Shown here: positions 11,444 to 23,289 of the stretch, in pieces
Numbering within the stretch: the first letter of the stretch is position 1
Layout of the letters: each line of letters begins with the position of its first letter
Source: Artemisia argyi
Lineage: Eukaryota; Streptophyta; Magnoliopsida; Asterales; Asteraceae
Direction of reading: 5' to 3'
Length of the DNA stretch: 64,000 nucleotides
Assembly (NCBI GenBank): GCA_030686995.1
Contig: CM060706.1
Location: 139,771,505 to 139,835,504 of the forward strand
Notes under the pieces: model-generated
The model's input: only the letters and a program-made list of their open reading frames with translations
Told to the model about the DNA's origin: nothing
Database searches by the model: none
Position numbers and translations under genes: made by a program

Positions 11444-13125
11444 ATGGAAGAAAAAGACGAGGTTTCACAAATTGGTAAGTTAAATCATCAGTTTTTTACT
11501 CTATTTCTTGTGGGTAATCATCTATTAGTTTTATTTTTATTCGAAAGATAAACCCTTAGTATATTTTGTTATAAAATGCAGGAAAGATACAATATTATGA
11601 AGAAAGTGTATGTGAAGTGGGAGAAAAATATGAGATTTCACAAATGGGTTAGTTAATTCACAAGTTTCTTTACTATAAAGTTGGGTTTAATTCATGTGAT
11701 TAAATATAATGTATTGGGAAAATACCACCAAAATGTATACCATTTTCAATTCTGTGTACTAATCTTTTTTTTTTTTTTCCCTAAACAATTACTAAACTCT
11801 CTAAAATGGTCTATTGTGTGTACCCGATGGCTGCCCTTTTGACATCGGGTACACACAATAGACCATTTTAGAGAGTTTAGCAATTGTTTAGAAGAAGAAA
11901 AAAAAAAAAAAAAAGATTAGTACATAGAATTGAAAATAGTGACAAGTTTAATACATTTTGGTGGTATTTTCCCTAATGTATTAGGTAAAAATATTAAATA
12001 TTTGATGTAATAAGCAGAAAAAATAGAAGATGGTGAAGAAGGTGTATGTGAAGCAGAGGAAGAAGAAGAAGTGGAAGGTGTGAAAATGGAAGGAATGGCG
12101 TCAATAGCTTTGTTACCAGATGGGTCGATTTCGGGTCATTTTGTGCATCTTCCGAATTCTGTTTGTTACGGCATTCATGGCACTGGTATTATTTACTAAT
12201 TAGTACACTGTTGCATATGCTATTTGACACCCAAACATTATAACTGATAATGCAGCTCGAAAACGTTTTAAAACGCAATGCCAAACACCCCCCTTGATTA
12301 CTTGTGTCGCCCGTGAAAAAAGTTCTGTGGGGATGGTTTTTGTGTTTGAATTTTGTAGAATTGTAGAGAAGGGTGCCTTTTATTTTTTGGTGCTAATAAA
12401 TGTGTTTCCGTTTAAATAGAGATAGCTTGTGAAAGGGAATGCAGTAGGGGTGAGGACTACCGCTTGGTCAAACTGACTATAATGGACTACAATGTAAGTC
12501 ATGTTTGCTTCTCTCTTTAGCGTGATTCATTGTTTTGAAGGGTGGCTGCAACACTGTTTAATGAGTCTGTACATGTTGCAGAGCAAGAAAGAACGAGATG
12601 TAGTGGTTGAACGAAAAGGCCATGATGCTGCTAGGTTATGTAATGTTGATCATGCTCATGGGTAAGCATACAAACATCATGACAACTTATAAACTATGGA
12701 TTTGTTATCATGGTATCATAAATATGTGGTTTGTTTATGCTCACATGGTCCAATTTGTTCACAGATGGGAGAAGGACGTTGTTAAATTGGTTGACGAGAA
12801 GCAACAAAAGAGCAAGATTGTGATTTCTTTTGAGTGTGAAACGCTTAAAGCAGATGAAGCAGCAGAAGAACATATCAAGCGGTATATGCCAAAATTAACT
12901 GGCATGGATGCTGTTGGTAAGCATTTGTTTGTTTTCTGCAACCTCTTAACAAAAAAGAGATATGAGTTCCCTGACAGTACATGTGGTTATATGGTTTTCA
13001 AGTAAGTTACTTGTTTCAGTTCCTGATCAACAACACTCTTAAAATATGCAGTTAATATTGGCAAGATGAGTATCTCAGGGTTGGACTTCAAAGCAGAAGT
13101 AGGATGTACGGAGCAAGCTTCCTAA
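11444..13125 (+). CDS. Conserved plant protein of unknown function, seven exons, 214 aa
   Basis: I join seven exons by GT-AG junctions that keep frame throughout: 11444-11474, 11582-11647, 12018-12185, 12420-12493, 12582-12661, 12765-12916 and 13052-13125 (stop TAA). The N-terminal third is acidic and repetitive, with a Glu run near residue 45. The body (about residue 60 on) has conserved-looking segments SISGHFVHLPNSVCYGIHG, ACERECSRGEDYRL, GHDAAR, VSFECETLKAD and a C-terminal NIGKMSISGLDF. I recall this pattern from plant proteins annotated as uncharacterised; it has no signal peptide, membrane segment or catalytic motif that I can name. The start is the ATG 11444; an ATG within exon 3 is an alternative because the conserved part begins after it. 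Intron 2 contains a fold-back element. Exons 1-3 look internally duplicated. It is convergent with the next gene. Confidence 0.8.
11716..11973. mobile_element. Fold-back MITE, Mutator-like, in intron 2
   Basis: The two halves are near-perfect inverted copies: the element starts GGGAAAATACCACC and ends GGTGGTATTTTCCC, with a loop near 11830-11850. It is flanked by the 9-bp direct repeat TAATGTATT (11707-11715 and 11974-11982). Nine-base duplications plus long inverted repeats indicate Mutator-like mobilisation. No coding capacity. Transcribed with the intron, it would form a long hairpin. Confidence 0.85.
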
Positions 13126-13549
13126 ACTTTATCCAAAGAACATGTCCACGCTAACCTTTCATAATAGGTGCAAACATGTGAGAGCCCTTCCTTTATTTTG
13201 AGCATGTTAGTAAAATAGTCAGTTTTACTGAAATAGTATTGTGTACTTGTGAGTTGTGAATATATATCTAGAGTAAATTTTGATCGGGCTTACCCCAATT
13301 GGAAGGTTGAGGAACAATCGTGAGAAAAAACCTGTCTAGAAAGAAATTGTGCTCAAGTTATAATGAATTCTATGAAATCATTTTCAAGTGATATTTTGTA
13401 GTTTTTGCATTCATCAAATCATCAATAGTTCTACCCTTATCCAAAAACAACCCTCATCATTATGTTAAATCCCTCATATTGCATAATCACCCATTAATAT
13501 ATGGCTCATGTACAAAACTCAAGTTGTTATAGAAAAATTATACTCTTGT
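13126..13549. other. Convergent intergenic spacer
   Basis: The 3' ends of the genes at 11444-13125 (+) and 13550-14701 (-) face each other here. It should hold both 3' UTRs. AT-rich, no other feature seen. Confidence 0.6.
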
Positions 13550-14701
13550 TTATTTGTCATCAGAGGAAGGTTGAAGAGAAATCACTGTCTCAAAAGCACC
13601 CACCAATGCCCCTACCTTGGTCTTCATGTCCTCGGCAAGCTTAGTCGCCGTTTCTTCTATTACATGGTTAAGTAACTCCTGAGCTTCTTTCTCTTCTTGC
13701 TCTTGATGCTTCAAATTTACTTTTTCAGAGTCGTTATCTTCACCATTATCCAAGACTCTCCCTCTTCTAAATTTAAGCTTCTTAGGACCATTATCCTGAG
13801 GCTCGAGTTCAAGAACCCTTCCTCTTCTGAACTTTACTTCCATCCACCCTTCTTCGTTGTCTTCTGAAGTTTCCATCTCATAATCATCTTCACATACAGT
13901 AACATCTTCATTGTCAGCATGCTCATCGTCCGACCTTGAAACTTGTTCTTTAGAAGAAGAGTGCGAGCTTTCAGAATTGTGAAGATTGGTTGATTCTGCT
14001 GTTAAAGCGGTAAGAGACTCGATCATTTCAACAGTTGGAGTGACAAATTCTGCAGTCTCAGCATCAGGAAATTGCATTTTTGTCTTTTCCTGAACCTTCT
14101 TGGCAATCAACTGCTTAAGTTTCTCTTTTGTCATTTTAGTTTGATCTTTTTGATGAGACACAAGTTTATGGTTCCTAGGCTTAGGAGATGCTCTTTCTGC
14201 AGAATTTGGCTTCGTTAGCATTCTTTTTGTTGGCAAATTATGTTTTGAAGCTCCAACTTTTTTAGATGGTTCCCGCTTGTTGACTTTAACAGGTTGAGTA
14301 GGTCTGCGAATTTTAGGATTTGAAGAATGTTTAGGTGTCGTTTTTGTTTTCTTCTCTCCATCCAAAGGGTCTACCGTCATTTTTACTCTATTCTTAACGT
14401 CTGGCATTTTTTTTGATCCCAATCTTCACGTAGGTCTTTTTAATTCCAGTGTATCATCTGTCATACCATGTTTATTCCGATCATGACAAGAACTGGTGGT
14501 AGGTCTGAGATACCGAGGGAGGACGTTACGATATTCTTCTGCAATGGGTAATTGAGCATTTATTATTGTGTTCTTTCGGGGTTTGGCTTTAGCACCTCTC
14601 GGGGAACCCCCAACAGCAACCATGTATGCAGGTCCTGATATAGTTACAGATTTCCTTCTTGTATTTCTGTTTTCTGGGACTTTTTTAATTTGTGCAGCCA
14701 T
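13550..14701 (-). pseudogene. Calmodulin-binding-protein-like gene interrupted by one in-frame TGA
   Basis: Plant proteins of this family bind calmodulin through a C-terminal domain (PF07839 type) and act in Ca2+ signalling. The frame runs from ATG 14701-14699 to TGA at 13550-13552, 383 codons, with a single TGA at 14428-14426 (codon 92). Seen before the stop: a basic N-terminus and the conserved LPRYLRPTTSSCHD segment. After it: a long Lys/Pro/Thr-rich linker, an acidic stretch, two copies of KFRRGRVL (near residues 290 and 310) and the calmodulin-binding end with ELLNHVIEETATKLAED and VGALVGAFETVISLQ. The frame is otherwise unbroken, so the stop is recent, or a sequencing error. Removing the stop as an intron would need one of about 36 bases, too short. 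A truncated 91-residue product or reinitiation downstream would separate the calmodulin-binding end from the N-terminus. Confidence 0.75.
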
Positions 14702-15852
14702 TATAACAGGAGGTGGCTTAAAACCTGAGACCAGACAAGCGTGTCACCATGATTAAACTAAAATCCAAAGATTTAGTCTCAAACAGAAAGAATGCTGACA
14801 GTTTCCGGCCTTTTTTGCAAAGGGTGATTAATGTCAAGTGTTGGAAACAAAAATGATGTTCAAAACTGAAATTCTGTTTTTGCTTAACATGATTGATTGG
14901 CATTGTGTTTTGAAAATGATGTTGGTATTAGTAGCTATAACAGAACACATTCTGATTATTTTCGGGCTGATTTACATTTCCTTAAATAATCCGAATTTGC
15001 CCAACATCTGGACATCTAATTATCTTATTTTCAATCTTCAAGAGGAATCTCCAAAATGGATCTCAGGTAAGAGTTTATTCGGAACACAACAAACATTTTA
15101 TGCCAGCTAACGGGGTACGAATGTTTGATCCCTTTTGTTTCTTTCAAATATGATCTGCATAAAAAGAAAATTGCAAAAAATGGAATATGAATTTAGTCGC
15201 ATACCTTTCTGTTACCTGAAATGGGAAGTAACAGAAGAGGGTTTAATCAGATGAGATTAAGGAATGCCTAATTTGTGAGAATAGAGAAAGGGATCATGGT
15301 ATAAAGTTAACACCTTTTTTGGCGGGAGAGATCTTGGGGAAACCAAACAAGAATGAATGAATGTGAATAATGTACCCAACGGTCTTTATTTGGGGACCAA
15401 TACCGGTAAAATATATTTAGTACATTACATCATGTTACTACAATAATTGATATGCGCAGATCGCTTATAAAAGCCAGTCGACTAAATTGAGGATCAACCA
15501 AATATCTTTCACAAATAAATTTTTGTTTCAAAAACATTTTTTTACCGTGAGTTATACCAACGCTATATTCAACATCTCGATAATCTGTTATAAATACCAT
15601 AAACTTTTTAAACTCTCACAGGATAATATTCTCACAACTTTTACAAAGACATCATCAATACAGAATGGATGCCTTTTCAGATATTTGCAATCTTACATAT
15701 GTGCAATGGCAAGATGTTACTTAATATCTTGCATTGTGAATAAAGGAGGAAAAAAAACTACACAAAAAGAGTTTCTGTATACCATATCATATAGATAGTA
15801 ACTACACTATGCATGTCTTTCTTTATAATTCTATCTTCTTTTTCGCTTCATT
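14702..15852. other. Spacer between two minus-strand genes
   Basis: Upstream region of the calmodulin-binding-like gene and 3' flank of the DUF4336 gene. A 5' leader intron is possible, but I see no decisive signal and no other gene. Confidence 0.5.
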
Positions 15853-18155
15853 TCATGATCGTTTACGACCTGAGACAGTTTTCTTTACTGCTCCAACCGA
15901 TACTAGAAACTGGTCGAGTGATGATAAAGTTTTCATGTCATCTGGGGGGAAGTAACTTGCAGCCTTTCCCATTATGGATGTGAATAGAAGTTGAAGTGAA
16001 GGGCGTGTAACATAACGCTCTCCTAGAAGATCATCAAGAAATCCAAAAGCTGCTAGGAAATCCGACCTGCTGGCGTTTACAGGAGCAGCAAAGTGTGCTG
16101 GGATGATTCTCTTGAATTTCCAGTCTCTTGCAATGCTGTCAATCCAATCCCTCACCTAAAATGTCAAATGGTGATTTTGAAAGTCACAAATATTGACAAA
16201 TTCAAGCACTAATAGTAGTTCTTAGAACATGAACATACCTTTTCGGGAACTTTGCTGAAGACTAATGTTTTAACAATTGGTGAAACGATCAATTTCTGTG
16301 ACATTTGAGAGAAACTAGCATTTGGTTCCAAAAGATTTGATGGACCAAGAAACAAGATTTGAAGAACCATTCTTTCCCATCCTGATACAGAAGATCTTAA
16401 CCAATTAGATGCATATGAAACGAGTAAATGCACAAGCTTTACTTTCATTAACCAATAAGAGACCTTTTTGCCTATTTATTGGGTTATCAATGACAGGTTC
16501 CTGAGAGACATCCTTCCCTTTGCTAAGAAGCTTTACAGCCAAACCGTTTTTAGCCGACGCCAACAGTGATTCATTGCTTATACATTCAGGAGGTTGCTTC
16601 GGGACAAATATTACAGCATCAGTCACAAGTAGTGTCCGTGAACGCTTATGATAAAATGCGACCTCTACGTACGGCCCAATTCCTGAATTAACAATGAGAA
16701 CATGTCTGAATCTTGAAATGGACTAACGCTAAGTAATGTGAAGAGTATGTGTAGTTTATTACCAACTTCAGGAGAGCTCAGAACCTTTTGTTCGATTTCT
16801 GCAGCCCATGGGGTTGAAAGGTCTTCATGTTCTAAGGTTTTGGCACGGAAAATGCCGAAAAATTCAAGTGGTAAATTGAGAGGCCAACTCCATTGTCTTG
16901 GTGCCACCCATACTTGAGCTTGTGGGAACTTTCTGGAAAATGGACCAACAAATATTTTATGCTCATAAGCAAATGTAGGCAGGACAATGTACTCTACTGG
17001 AGCTCCTAACTCCTTCACAAGCTGGAAATTTGCAACAAGAAAAAGAAAAGAAGAAAGATTACAAGATCTTAACTGGGAAGATTGAATTTAAACAAAATAA
17101 TTTTTAATTGCAATCGATTGAGGTATTTAGCATTGTGTTTCGAAAGTGATTATGTCATATGAAATAATGCGAGTCAAATAATCAGTCGCAACAAAACGAA
17201 CTGCAAAAGATAGTGCTAATGTGTTTGTGCCTTATAAAGTTGAGTAACATTTTTTAAAGTATTGAGGATATATGCGTTAGAGGTGCTTTCTACAACTGCT
17301 AATATGGTAATTTCTTTGTAATAATCAGTTGAAGTTGCTTATTTAAAGCTTATTTCTATCACAAATAAGCATTAAACAATCCCCAAACACACTTAAATTT
17401 TCTTATCTGACATGTTATGTGACACCTAAACAAGCAATCCCAACTACCTAAACTGATTATTCGGATCAGAATTGGTTTTCTCGCAGCTACTCCTAATTCA
17501 TTCGACCCCTAAATAACTAGATACAAAGTATAAGTTTCACTATACCCCAACACACTAGAACCAACTACTGATTAGAATTTATAAACAGTACCTGAATGCA
17601 TTCCTTGGTTGGAGCAATTGGTGCATGAACCCACAACCCCCCTGATTTAAGCTTTATAACAGTCATCCTAGTATTTGTCGAAACACTACTAAATCCCAAT
17701 GCCTGTTCTTGCTCAAACAACCATATACAGTCTTTCACAACCTGAAATATTCAAATCATCACAAAAAACCAATACTAATTCACATAACTTCACTATAAAA
17801 ACCAAAACTTTTCTACATACGACTAAACGCTAAAAAATCTCTTTTTTACCTCAGTCCTAATAGTACTTCTATTAAGAAAAGGGCCAAGTGGAAATGGAAA
17901 GCCAGTGATATTGACATAAAGTGTACCACCACCACCACTGCCACTGGTTGTTGATGTGGTGGTGGTTTTAGCAGAGGCAGATACAACTAAACTAGGAAAG
18001 ATTCTGGCTTTATTGCTACATACTGGTTTAATATTTAAAGAAAAAGAATGTAATGGACACCCTTTAAGGAATCTTGAACTGGGCTGTTTAAAAGGATCTG
18101 TGGTTTGTACTGTGGTTGTTGTTTTAGTTGAGAGGACAGAAATGGCTGCTGCCAT
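15853..18155 (-). CDS. DUF4336 domain protein, probably plastid-targeted, six exons, 459 aa
   Basis: Six exons join in frame by GT-AG junctions: 18155-17850, 17741-17592, 17021-16763, 16682-16464, 16381-16239 and 16155-15853. The protein opens MAAAISVLS followed by a Ser/Thr-rich, acid-poor stretch of about 60 residues, a typical chloroplast transit peptide, then a Gly run. The mature part has the DUF4336 (PF14234) features: TRMTVIKLKSGGLWVHAPIA, a KELGAPVEYIVLPTFAYEHK region with the conserved His, WVAPRQWSWPLNLPL, TLLVTDAVIFVP and IIPAHFAAPVNAS. The domain is thought to adopt a metallo-beta-lactamase-like fold; its substrate is unknown. An upstream in-frame ATG (18263) would add 36 residues, but the internal ATG is preferred because it starts the transit peptide. 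The gene looks intact. A G-box lies about 95 bp upstream. Confidence 0.88.
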
Positions 18156-18252
18156 TTGTGAAATGTGACTAGAATTTGGAGGTTTTGAGAATGTAGAAGA
18201 AGAAAAAAAGAGATGGTTGTAAAAGGTGGGTGATTTAAGGTTATGGTTAGTA

Positions 18253-18258
18253 CACGTG
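18253..18258 (-). promoter_or_regulatory. G-box (CACGTG) upstream of the DUF4336 gene
   Basis: ACACGTGG contains the palindromic G-box core 98 bases before the start codon. A second ACGTGG core lies at about 18283. Such boxes bind bZIP/bHLH factors in many light- or ABA-responsive plastid-protein genes. Function here is inference. Confidence 0.45.
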
Positions 18259-19660
18259 GACAACTCATATGGTGGATTTTCCTACGTGGAATTTTGGTTT
18301 ACTTATGTTTTTGTGGCATATAAATTTTTTATGATTGTAGTCCATTATTGGTAAATAGAGGACATACTTTGTGGTGGTGTATATTACATGAAATTTATGT
18401 GTCACTGATATTGGACAAGTCAGTTTTTTAAGGTATCAAATTCGATAAATGTAGAAGGTTGTTTCAAATTCCTTTTGCCACTTACTTTGTTATGAAATGT
18501 TTAGTTATGGTTTAGTTCTTGGTTAGGTTCGACACTTCGGCTTTGTCGATATTTCAGTCTTATCAGATTTGGAGTTGGTTTTTTCGATTTGCATGTCTTG
18601 CGTTAAGCTCATTTGTTTAAAGTTCCATTGTGTCCGATCTTATAATTGTTTCATATTATTAAGGATCATTATTGGGTTCAAATCTGTAAAATCTGTCATT
18701 GTTTGCTCTGAAGTGACTTTAGTTAGGTAGATTCAGCGAATTAGATGGTCTTTACCCTACTCTCAATCAAGTTTTCAACATTGAGGGTATAGTGCTTGAT
18801 GAGTTGATTCATACAATTCTATAGGACCATATACTGTTTACTAGTTCGGGGTGGCGCTAATATGGTTTCCTAATGATAATTCTTTTAGAAAGTAGATTTC
18901 GATCGTATGTTCTATATATGACGACATATGGACCGCAGTTTTTCTTTTAAAGGAAAGCATATGGACCGAAGGAGTGACTTCTTATGATCCCTCCAAGTTT
19001 CTTATACTTTACAATGATATGTGGCAACAATTACAGTACTATAGAATAATATGAACCAAAACCAACACAATCTTAACAAAAACACATAGATGTTGAGTTT
19101 TGCATCAAAGAAAGATTCAAACCATAAAAGCAAATTTGGTCCAAATCAAATAAAAAGCCTTTGGTTACTTTTCTTTTGGGTTTTTTTTTTTGGGTAAAAG
19201 GGTTAATTCACCCTGGTAAAATATATTACGCCAAAAACATTGAAGTACAAAGGATGAGGGTATATCCATCATCTCAATCCCATAGGACACTTACAGACGC
19301 TAATATAAGAATGACACACCATTCTTATAACTTACACAAATGAACCAACCAATAATAACAAAAGTAAATAAAACATTACAGTAATACTCAAGAAATGTTC
19401 TTGAGCCTTCTAAGTCACTATGGCGGTCCACCTACTTCCATGGAGAATACTCCAACTTGCTCAATAAAACAACCTACCTACGACGAGTTATTCCAGCGAC
19501 AGAGAGGCAGAATCAACAAGTACTCCAAGCAGGTTGAACCAAATAATCACATCTAATCAGATCCACATAGCATGATCAGCAATAACAGTAATGATCTGGG
19601 CAGATACGAACAACAACCACATCACAATCCAGCAGCAAAAAGCATAAGGACCAGTGTGTG

Positions 19661-20312
19661 ACGATCATAGGGTTGTTACGAACCCTAACTTGAAGCAAAA
19701 CACCAACCACAAGATCACATAATAAACGAATCAACAGCATCTTGTGATATGAAGCAATCAGAATGAAGGATCGACCCATAAACATACACCGCATCCAAAC
19801 CAGGTCGCCAACAACAAAATAATAGGGCATAACAACACCCTAACAACCATAACCAGATATAATAGATCCCAAGCAACATCAATAACGACCAGCAGCAGGA
19901 CCAATTATAACGATTAATAGGGTTTTACAAAACCCTAACTTGCCAATATCTTGTCCTATCCGACGAACAAGACAATGAAACAATCATGGATTTGGGTATA
20001 AACAAACCCTAAAAACCATGAACCAGCACCTCTTTCACACCCATAATCGAAACAGGAAAAAGCCACATGATGAGTGTGAAAAGAGCCATAGACACCAACC
20101 CTCTCTCTGAACCCACTTATAACGATAAACATCACATACCAGAACCACAAACGATCATCAGATCGACTTACAGGAAACAATAGATGAGTCAATCTAACTT
20201 GCATAAAGTCGAATATACATGAACGTGCAGGAATCAACTCAACAGCAGGACCAATCAAAACTGAAAAATACGAAACCCTAAACAGGGTTTCATTCATTAA
20301 AACCCTAGCCAA
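19661..20312. repeat. Degenerate modules carrying AGGGTT...AACCCTA
   Basis: Three places share a run of GACCA, an ACGAT-like piece, AGGGTT, a short spacer and AACCCTAA: about 19651-19692, 19898-19943 and 20252-20300. The first two align over about 45 bases and lie about 247 bases apart. AAACCCTAA is the plant telo-box, which occurs in promoters and in short telomere-like tracts. Confidence 0.5.
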
Positions 20313-20665
20313 CGATCAATCCATATAATGGATATAAGTCGGTTAAGTATCAGTTTCAGATCTCCCATAATAACCAATAACGATTTGGAAAGATAACCAT
20401 AATAGCAAATCGTTATATAAACTTTTCTTTTGGGTTCACATAAATGAAAAACAAACTGATTCATTGTCTGCTGATCTAGGGTTTTAGGTGTGGTACAACA
20501 CAGGTGCTTTGATTTAACTTCTTATCTTTAGATAATTTAGCAAGTAATAACTAAGTTTTACTTATAAAGTGAGTAGGCATATGAGTAGATTCTTTCCTCA
20601 GCTGACAACTCACTTTCCGGAACCTTTCTTGTTAATGGAAGTCTTGGTGGATCAATAGTATCGTC

Positions 20666-20779
20666 GGAATGGTAATGGTTGGCGGCAATTCAAATGAATC
20701 ATCGGTAATAACTTTTCGGTATCGGGAATGGTAATGGTTGGCAGTTCAAATGGATCATCGGTAATAACTTTTCGGTATC
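20666..20779. repeat. Direct duplication of about 55 bp
   Basis: Copies 20666-20723 and 20725-20779 both run from GGAATGGTAATGGTTGGC to ACTTTTCGGTATC with a few differences. Confidence 0.85.
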
Positions 20780-21594
20780 CTTGGCGCAAACCACGTTTCC
20801 CTTTAAAAATATCCATAAAGATCTCCGTTCACATTAATGGAAAACGATGTACTAGAAACACATGCCATAATCCATCTAATCATGCACGAGTGGAACCCGA
20901 AACCCTCTAGAATATATTCCAAATTAAACAGATGCATCTATGAACCATGAAATCCATATAAAAAACATAGCTAAAAGGTACAGTCAGCCAATCTTTTGTG
21001 TTTTGTTAAAAAAAGTTTACCATAATGGAAACATGCTACAGTTCTGATAAGAAACTATATTCATAGTGTATAAGTTCAGATTTTATAAGAGGGAGAATGG
21101 AAATACAAAACAACCACCCAAAAGAGACTAATCCGATATACAGTATCCCAAAATGTCATGCAAAAAGCCATAATAATGGATGTTTATTCATATCCAGTCA
21201 CAAATTTTCCATAGAACAAAAGAACCCAACGGTCATTAGAGAATCAAGCTGAGAATTTCCAAGTAAAGATTCACAAATTCACATAATACACAAAACACAA
21301 ACCTGAAAAACAAACTAACTGTATATGTATGTTGGTCTGTAACATGTATAATACATATTTTTCATTACCATTTGTATTTTCCCTTATTTTCTGATATTTT
21401 CATTTTTTTTCAAGATCTTCATTGTACCCATCAACCACAGTATCATCTGCAATTACACCAGCAATCTTTATCTGGAACAAGATAAAATGTCTACTTTATT
21501 ACATGATACCAAAAAAAATGAAGTTTCCTTATCAGCAGCTATGGAAGAATTTTAGACTAACTAACCTGCAAACGACGTGATCTGTGGTTGCTTC

Positions 21595-23289
21595 TCATAA
21601 TATAACACACGAGCATTTGTTTTGTTTTAGGTCCTTAGTCGCTTTCCTTTCTGGTAAATAAACAAATAAGAAGGCTGAGTAACGCAAGAACAACAAGACA
21701 CTCAACTAGCAGTATTAGTTCTAAATATAGCCTCTTCGACTCATGATATAGCAAAATTTCTGTATTTGTAAAGTAGTCATCATCATAACAATTTTTTAAA
21801 ATTGATTTGGATCAACAAGAGTTTCTTATATAGTCGTCATTGAAGAGTAGTTTAAGCATTTAGCAAATTTAATGGCACACATCTGACTTTGAGAAATATA
21901 TAAATTTCAATTCGAACCTAATAGACCATCTGTAACGTACTTACACCATTGAAACTACAATGTTGCAACAGAGATAGTCATTATACCCAATCCCGCACAC
22001 GTACACTTGCCGGAGGTCTTTCTCGAAGCAGTCTCCCTACTTTCGGGTTTATCCAGGGGTAGGGGTAGGGGCAGGATCTGTCTACATTCTACCTCCACCA
22101 TACCGCGCCCCGGGGGGATTGGGTATGTTGTTGTTTGACCATTTTCTCATTGTTTATATATTATCATCCAATATTACTTGCTAAAGAAATCTTGTGAAAT
22201 AATCAAAATCACCACCATAGACAGAACTTGAACATTTTTTTTGGGGGGGCCGAATTTATTTTGAGGGGGCCTAAACCCTACATAGTTCCGTCCATGATCA
22301 CCACAAATGGTAATGCACAATTTCAGATAAGTAACTTTAGGTTAAAAACTTTCCAAAAACACGATTTTGCAATATAACGAAACATAGGGTATTTATAGTA
22401 AACATGGGGTACTTATAGAGTTATAGTAAACTTGAAAGTCATTAATGGTAATGCACAATTTCAGATCAGTAACTTTAGGTTGAAAACTTTCCAAAAACAC
22501 AATTTTGCAATATAACAAAACATGGGGTACTTATAGTAAACTTAAAAGTCATTATTAGTTTCTTTTCTTAAGAATACTACACATTCAATGACATATACCA
22601 ATAACAAATTTAGACGCACCTTTTTCCTGAGGCGGCTGACTAACAACGACATGCATGGTTGTAACTCCACCAGGAACATCACATAACGCACTCCTGCATT
22701 CTCCCACCGTTTTGTTGTTCTCCAATATCTTTCCGGCACTAATAATTTTTATATCTTTTACCGTCCTTGGAGCATTTTCCTTATCTGTAACACGAAGAAA
22801 ATTGCAATAAAATTATCAACATTGAAACCTAATCCTTGCATGTGAGCTTCCACAAACTGATTCATTACTTTACAAGATTTTTCCATGACATTGTTCAACT
22901 CGGAATTTTTGGTTTTATTGGTGATTTGGTGGCATAACTTTAATGTATATAAGACCAATAAGATAATGATTGGACAACGCAAAACGAAGAACAACGATTC
23001 AAAATTTCTTTCTTGCTCAACCAAAGTCACGCGGCCTTTTCCATCCCAAAAGTAATTTACAAAAAACACTTACGATATAATACAAACATTAACTAATGAC
23101 ATAATAGACGACGTATTAACTTCTACTAGAGTTGCATAGCCAGAGAACAAACTGACCTTTAGGCCACTGAGACAGAATACTTTCTTTCAAAGTTGAAACA
23201 CTCGTGGCAGCAGGATAGCTCTTCGGGCCAATATCCGATCCATCGATCAAGCGAAATTTAATCTCAAGCGAATCCTGAGCTCCCGACAT
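21595..23289 (-). CDS. MUB: Membrane-anchored ubiquitin-fold protein (MUB), three exons, 117 aa
   Basis: MUBs are prenylated ubiquitin-fold proteins that sit on the plasma membrane and recruit a subset of E2 ubiquitin-conjugating enzymes. Exons 23289-23157, 22784-22620 and 21650-21595 join in frame by GT-AG. Seen: an N-terminal QDSLEIKFRLIDGSDIGPK strand-turn typical of the family, the TLKESILSQWP helix, KIISAGKILENNKTV, the GVTTMHVVV strand, and a C-terminal KCSCVIL. The last four residues CVIL form a CaaX box; the final Leu favours geranylgeranylation, and a second Cys three residues upstream could be acylated. Length matches the family (about 117-120 residues). The numbered paralogue cannot be assigned. 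Intron 2 (969 bases) carries a SINE-like sequence and a 120-bp direct duplication. The gene appears intact. Confidence 0.93.
21996..22137 (+). mobile_element. Au-SINE-like fragment in MUB intron 2
   Basis: The stretch has the flavour of the widespread plant Au SINE family: a CCGGAGGTCTTTCTCG piece, GGGGTAGGGGTAGGG, a GTCTACATTCTACC piece, and an end in GGGTATGTTGTTGTTTG. Short inverted matches (ATACCCAATCCC near 21984 and GGGATTGGGTAT near 22119) flank it. Recognition is from memory and the 5' tRNA-like part is not clear. Confidence 0.55.
22306..22552. repeat. Direct duplication of about 120 bp in MUB intron 2
   Basis: AATGGTAATGCACAATTTCAG opens both copies (22306-22443 and 22444-22552). 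They share the rest up to AAAGTCATTA, with point changes and a 25-base internal difference. Confidence 0.85.

Larger units (their letters stand above)
18259..21594. other. Gene-poor spacer with repeat modules
   Basis: Between the DUF4336 promoter side and the MUB stop codon I find no supportable gene. It holds a region with repeated telo-box-like AACCCTAA modules (19661-20312), a 55-bp direct duplication (20666-20779) and the probable MUB 3' UTR near 21420-21594, which may be spliced. Two open frames on the minus strand (19576-19830 and 19956-20312) look like chance frames in this repeat. Confidence 0.5.

Noticed and set aside
12607..13005. 132-codon open frame on the plus strand
   Set aside because: It reads through introns 5 and 6 of the seven-exon gene in a mixed frame; the spliced model explains the conserved segments and keeps frame throughout.
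19576..20312. Two hydrophobic minus-strand frames (84 and 118 codons)
   Set aside because: They lie in the repeat-module region, have odd Val/Phe/Cys composition, and show no start context, splice logic or recognisable family.
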